Shown: positions 61,502-64,000 of the stretch, piece by piece
How the letters are laid out: every line of letters starts with the position of its first letter
Numbering within the stretch: position 1 is the first letter of the stretch
Assembly (NCBI GenBank): GCA_965250115.1
Contig: CBDFNJ010000002.1
Coordinates: 3,534,001 to 3,598,000, forward strand
DNA: 64,000 nucleotides
DNA from: CBDFHB01 sp965250115
GTDB taxonomy: Bacteria > Acidobacteriota > Vicinamibacteria > Marinacidobacterales > SMYC01
Reading direction: 5' to 3'
Position numbers and translations under genes: made by a program
Notes under the pieces: generated by a model
Database searches by the model: none
The model's input: the letters and a program-made list of their open reading frames with translations, nothing else
Told to the model about the DNA's origin: nothing

Positions 61502-62950
61502 TTGCTCTGCGGCACAGCGCCGCTGTTCGCTCAATCCAAGCCCAACATACTGGTCATCTTCGGCGACGATATCGGCATGTGGAACATCAGCGCCTACCAC
61601 CGCGGAATGATGGGTGGCAGCACACCCAACATCGACCGCATCGCGGCCGAGGGCGCGATATTCACGGATTACTACGCCCAGCAGAGCTGCACGGCCGGTC
61701 GCTCCGCGTTCGTCACGGGCCAACACCCCTTCCGGACGGGCCTGCTCACCGTGGGCTTGCCCGGAGCCGAGCTCGGTCTCCAAGCCGAGGACCCGACCCT
61801 GGCGACTCTCCTGAAGAATCACGGCTATGCAACAGCTCAGCATGGCAAGAACCATCTGGGAGACCGCAACGAGTTCCTTCCGACCGTGCACGGCTTCGAC
61901 GAGTTCTACGGCAATCTCTACCACCTGAACGCCGAGGAGGAGCCGGAAGACCCCGACTATCCGAAGGATCCGGCGTTTCACGCGCAATTCGGTCCGCGAG
62001 GCGTGTTGAAAACCAGAGCGACGGATCGCGAGGACTCGACTGCGGACCCCCGTTTCGGCGTCGTTGGAAAGCAGACGATCGAGGATACCGGAGCCTTGAC
62101 CCGCAAGCGCATGGAGACTGCCGACGAAGAGTTCCTGGACGCGACCCTGGACTTCATGCAACGGGCGGCCGAGTCGCAGAAGCCTTTCTTCATCTGGCAC
62201 AACACGACGCGCATGCACGTTTGGACCCACCTGAAGGAGGAATCCCAAGGCGTGACCGGATTCGGGCTCTATGCGGACGGCATGAAGGAGTTCGACGACG
62301 ACATCGGGACCATGCTCGCCAAGCTCGACGAGCTGGGCATTGCCGACAACACCATTGTGATCGTCACGACGGACAATGGAGTCCAGTCCTTCACCTACCC
62401 TGACGGCGGCACGATCCCGTTCCGGGGCTTCAAGGGAACCACGTGGGAAGGCGGCTTCCGGGTGCCGACCTTGATGGCAGCAGTGGGCGAGCCGGATGTG
62501 AAGGAGAAGCTACTGACGGGCCACGAGGCCAACGGCAAGACTTATAAGGTCCATCTCGACGGCTACGATCAGACAGAGCTCTTGGCCGGCCGGGGCCCGG
62601 GCAAGCGACAAGAGATCTTCTACTTCGATGACCAGGGAAACCTGAACGCCATCCGATACGGCCGCTGGAAGATTCACTTTACCCTGATGACCGACTGGGT
62701 CAACGGCGGCAGGCAAACCGGGTGGCCCAAGGTCGTCGACCTGCGAACCGACCCCTTCGAGCGTGCGATGGAGGAGTCTGACCTGTACTTACGCTGGTAC
62801 AGCGACAAAATGTGGAGCTTCGTGCCTGCCCAGGCAGTAACGGCACAATTCCTCAGCACCTTCCAAGAGTTTCCTCAGCGTCAGGAGTTGCCCAGCTTCA
62901 ACATCAACGCCGTTCTCGACAAATTGAGCGCGGGTCGTCCCAGCAACTGA
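61502..62950 (+). CDS. Sulfatase (arylsulfatase family) with an amber codon in the signal-peptide region
   Basis: 482 residues from a TTG at 61502, but the true start should be the ATG at 61466 (agaagaaga before it): MRRYLFC, then TAG at 61487-61489, then SIALLLCGTAPLFAQ, a typical signal. The catalytic CxAxR motif is intact (SCTAGRSAF; the Cys would become formylglycine), with metal sites in LVIFGDDIGMWN, AQHGKNHLGDRN and VTTDNGVQSF. So either the signal is broken and the enzyme is not exported, or the amber is read through, or the base is a sequencing error. Confidence 0.85.
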   Translation: MLCGTAPLFAQSKPNILVIFGDDIGMWNISAYHRGMMGGSTPNIDRIAAEGAIFTDYYAQQSCTAGRSAFVTGQHPFRTGLLTVGLPGAELGLQAEDPTLATLLKNHGYATAQHGKNHLGDRNEFLPTVHGFDEFYGNLYHLNAEEEPEDPDYPKDPAFHAQFGPRGVLKTRATDREDSTADPRFGVVGKQTIEDTGALTRKRMETADEEFLDATLDFMQRAAESQKPFFIWHNTTRMHVWTHLKEESQGVTGFGLYADGMKEFDDDIGTMLAKLDELGIADNTIVIVTTDNGVQSFTYPDGGTIPFRGFKGTTWEGGFRVPTLMAAVGEPDVKEKLLTGHEANGKTYKVHLDGYDQTELLAGRGPGKRQEIFYFDDQGNLNAIRYGRWKIHFTLMTDWVNGGRQTGWPKVVDLRTDPFERAMEESDLYLRWYSDKMWSFVPAQAVTAQFLSTFQEFPQRQELPSFNINAVLDKLSAGRPSN

Positions 62951-62994
62951 CCGCTGGTCAGGGAAAAGCTATCGCCCTGGACGGTTTTGGGATC

Positions 62995-64000
62995 GTGTCG
63001 AATAGATTCTTGGTGGGGGCGTGCTTGCTCTCGTCTAGCTGCGTCGCCCCGGCGGAGACGGGTAGCGCGGACGAGGTTCGGCTGGTTCTGCAGATCACCG
63101 TGGATCAGCTCCGCGGAGATCTTCCCGGCCGGGTGCTCGATCGCCTCGAGCCAGGGGGCTTCCGCTATCTCTACGAAGAAGGTACCTACTACGCCAACGC
63201 CCACTATCAGCACGCCAATACGGAGACCATCGTGGGGCACGCCACTCTGGCGACCGGAGCGCATCCCTCAGAACACGGGATGGTGGGTAACGTCTGGCTC
63301 GATCGGGCCACGGGAGAGCTGACGTACAACGTCGAGGACCCGGCCTACCCTTTGCTCACTGTGGGAGCCGGAGTAGACGAGGCGAGCGAGATCGATCCGA
63401 CCCAGAGGGCCGCGAGGAGTCAAGGCCGCTCCCCGATGGCGTTGCTGGGCTCGACGTTTTCGGACGAGCTCGCCGTCCACACAACTGGTAGGGCAAAGAT
63501 CTTCGGAGTCTCCGTGAAGGACCGCGGGGCGACCTCGCTCGCTGGACATGCTGGCAAGGCCTTCTGGTTCTCCAAGGCGAGCGGTGAGTTTGTGACTAGC
63601 CGCTACTACTACGAGAGGTATCCGGAATGGCTTGCGACTTGGAATCGGGAACGGCGTCCCCACCGCTATGGCGGCAAATCCTGGGAGCTCTCGCAACCAG
63701 TGGGCGCCTACTCCTCGGGCTTGGCAGACGATCAACCGTGGGAAACCGACTTTCCGGATTACGGGCAGGTTTTTCCTCATCCCTACGGCGATGCGGAGAG
63801 CAAGTACTTCAACACGTTGCTCACCCTCAGCCCGGCTGGGGATGAACTAACGCGTGAGCTAGCCGAGGCAGTCGTCGAGAACGAGGGATTGGGGCAGGAC
63901 GAGATTCCCGACTTCCTAAGCGTCAGCTTCTCCAGCACCGACTACGTTGGCCACTTGTTCGGACCCGCGAGTCTCGAGGCCGAGGACAATCTCTTCCGTC
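62995..64000 (+). CDS. Alkaline phosphatase-type (PafA-like) lipoprotein, partial
   Basis: Starts at a GTG at 62995 and is open to the right edge, so the C-terminus is missing. A lipoprotein signal (FLVGACLLSSSC) precedes the mature part. The first metal Asp is in TVDQLRGDL; the nucleophile region is HANTETIVGHATLATGAHPS with the catalytic Thr, then EHGMVGNVWLD; STDYVGHLFGP holds another metal-site His. This arrangement matches PafA-type (Thr-nucleophile) alkaline phosphatases. Its stop and any partners lie outside the window. Confidence 0.85.
   Translation, partial: MSNRFLVGACLLSSSCVAPAETGSADEVRLVLQITVDQLRGDLPGRVLDRLEPGGFRYLYEEGTYYANAHYQHANTETIVGHATLATGAHPSEHGMVGNVWLDRATGELTYNVEDPAYPLLTVGAGVDEASEIDPTQRAARSQGRSPMALLGSTFSDELAVHTTGRAKIFGVSVKDRGATSLAGHAGKAFWFSKASGEFVTSRYYYERYPEWLATWNRERRPHRYGGKSWELSQPVGAYSSGLADDQPWETDFPDYGQVFPHPYGDAESKYFNTLLTLSPAGDELTRELAEAVVENEGLGQDEIPDFLSVSFSSTDYVGHLFGPASLEAEDNLFR

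Overview
The window is GC-rich and looks like Acidobacteriota or a close relative. This rests on gene content: a GWxTD-domain protein, a DUF5916 protein, TonB receptors with an N-terminal carboxypeptidase-regulatory domain, many Tat-exported metabolic enzymes and a form I CO dehydrogenase. No rRNA or tRNA gene was recognised, so this is inference from gene families only.

Layout. 1-17.2 kb is almost entirely minus strand: a DUF5916 protein running off the left end, a metal-type TonB receptor with a small Cys-rich partner, then a catabolic-looking cluster of exported enzymes in paralogous pairs (two amidohydrolase-2 proteins, two two-domain VOC proteins, two nearly identical metallo-beta-lactamase-fold proteins), a further amidohydrolase, a large TonB receptor and a PQQ-type beta-propeller. 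17.4-23.0 kb holds TPR and GWxTD proteins, a VapBC module and an internally duplicated CMD-family protein. 23.1-26.4 kb is a scar: an integrase fragment, an IS21-type istAB pair and a 661-bp decayed ISL3-type element with perfect terminal inverted repeats.

26.9-30.0 kb encodes a complete sulfation module: a fused ATP sulfurylase/APS kinase makes PAPS, a sulfotransferase would use it, and a CysQ-type phosphatase would clear PAP. It is followed by two alkaline-phosphatase-superfamily enzymes predicted on opposite sides of the membrane, a tiny protein and a possible Oxa1-superfamily-like membrane protein. 35.3-50.9 kb is a mixed core region: PPK2-type polyphosphate:AMP phosphotransferase, a ParB/histidine-kinase-like fusion, a Rieske protein, an HTH-only TetR protein, a TPR protein, a phosphopantetheinyl transferase, malate synthase G, a phosphoesterase, a sugar dehydrogenase, a SelD-oxidoreductase fusion, a lipid kinase, MazEF and a GGDEF-PilZ protein.

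50.9-54.3 kb is a nested transposon: an ISAzo13-type element with a probable -1 frameshift has inserted exactly at the stop codon of an IS256-type transposase. Both insertions keep their target duplications. 54.3-59.4 kb is a coxM-S-L-xdhC/YHS-coxG operon whose CoxL carries the form I active-site motif. The right end has TrmO, a polytopic membrane protein, a frameshifted small membrane gene, a sulfatase with an amber codon in its signal peptide, and a PafA-like phosphatase running off the window.
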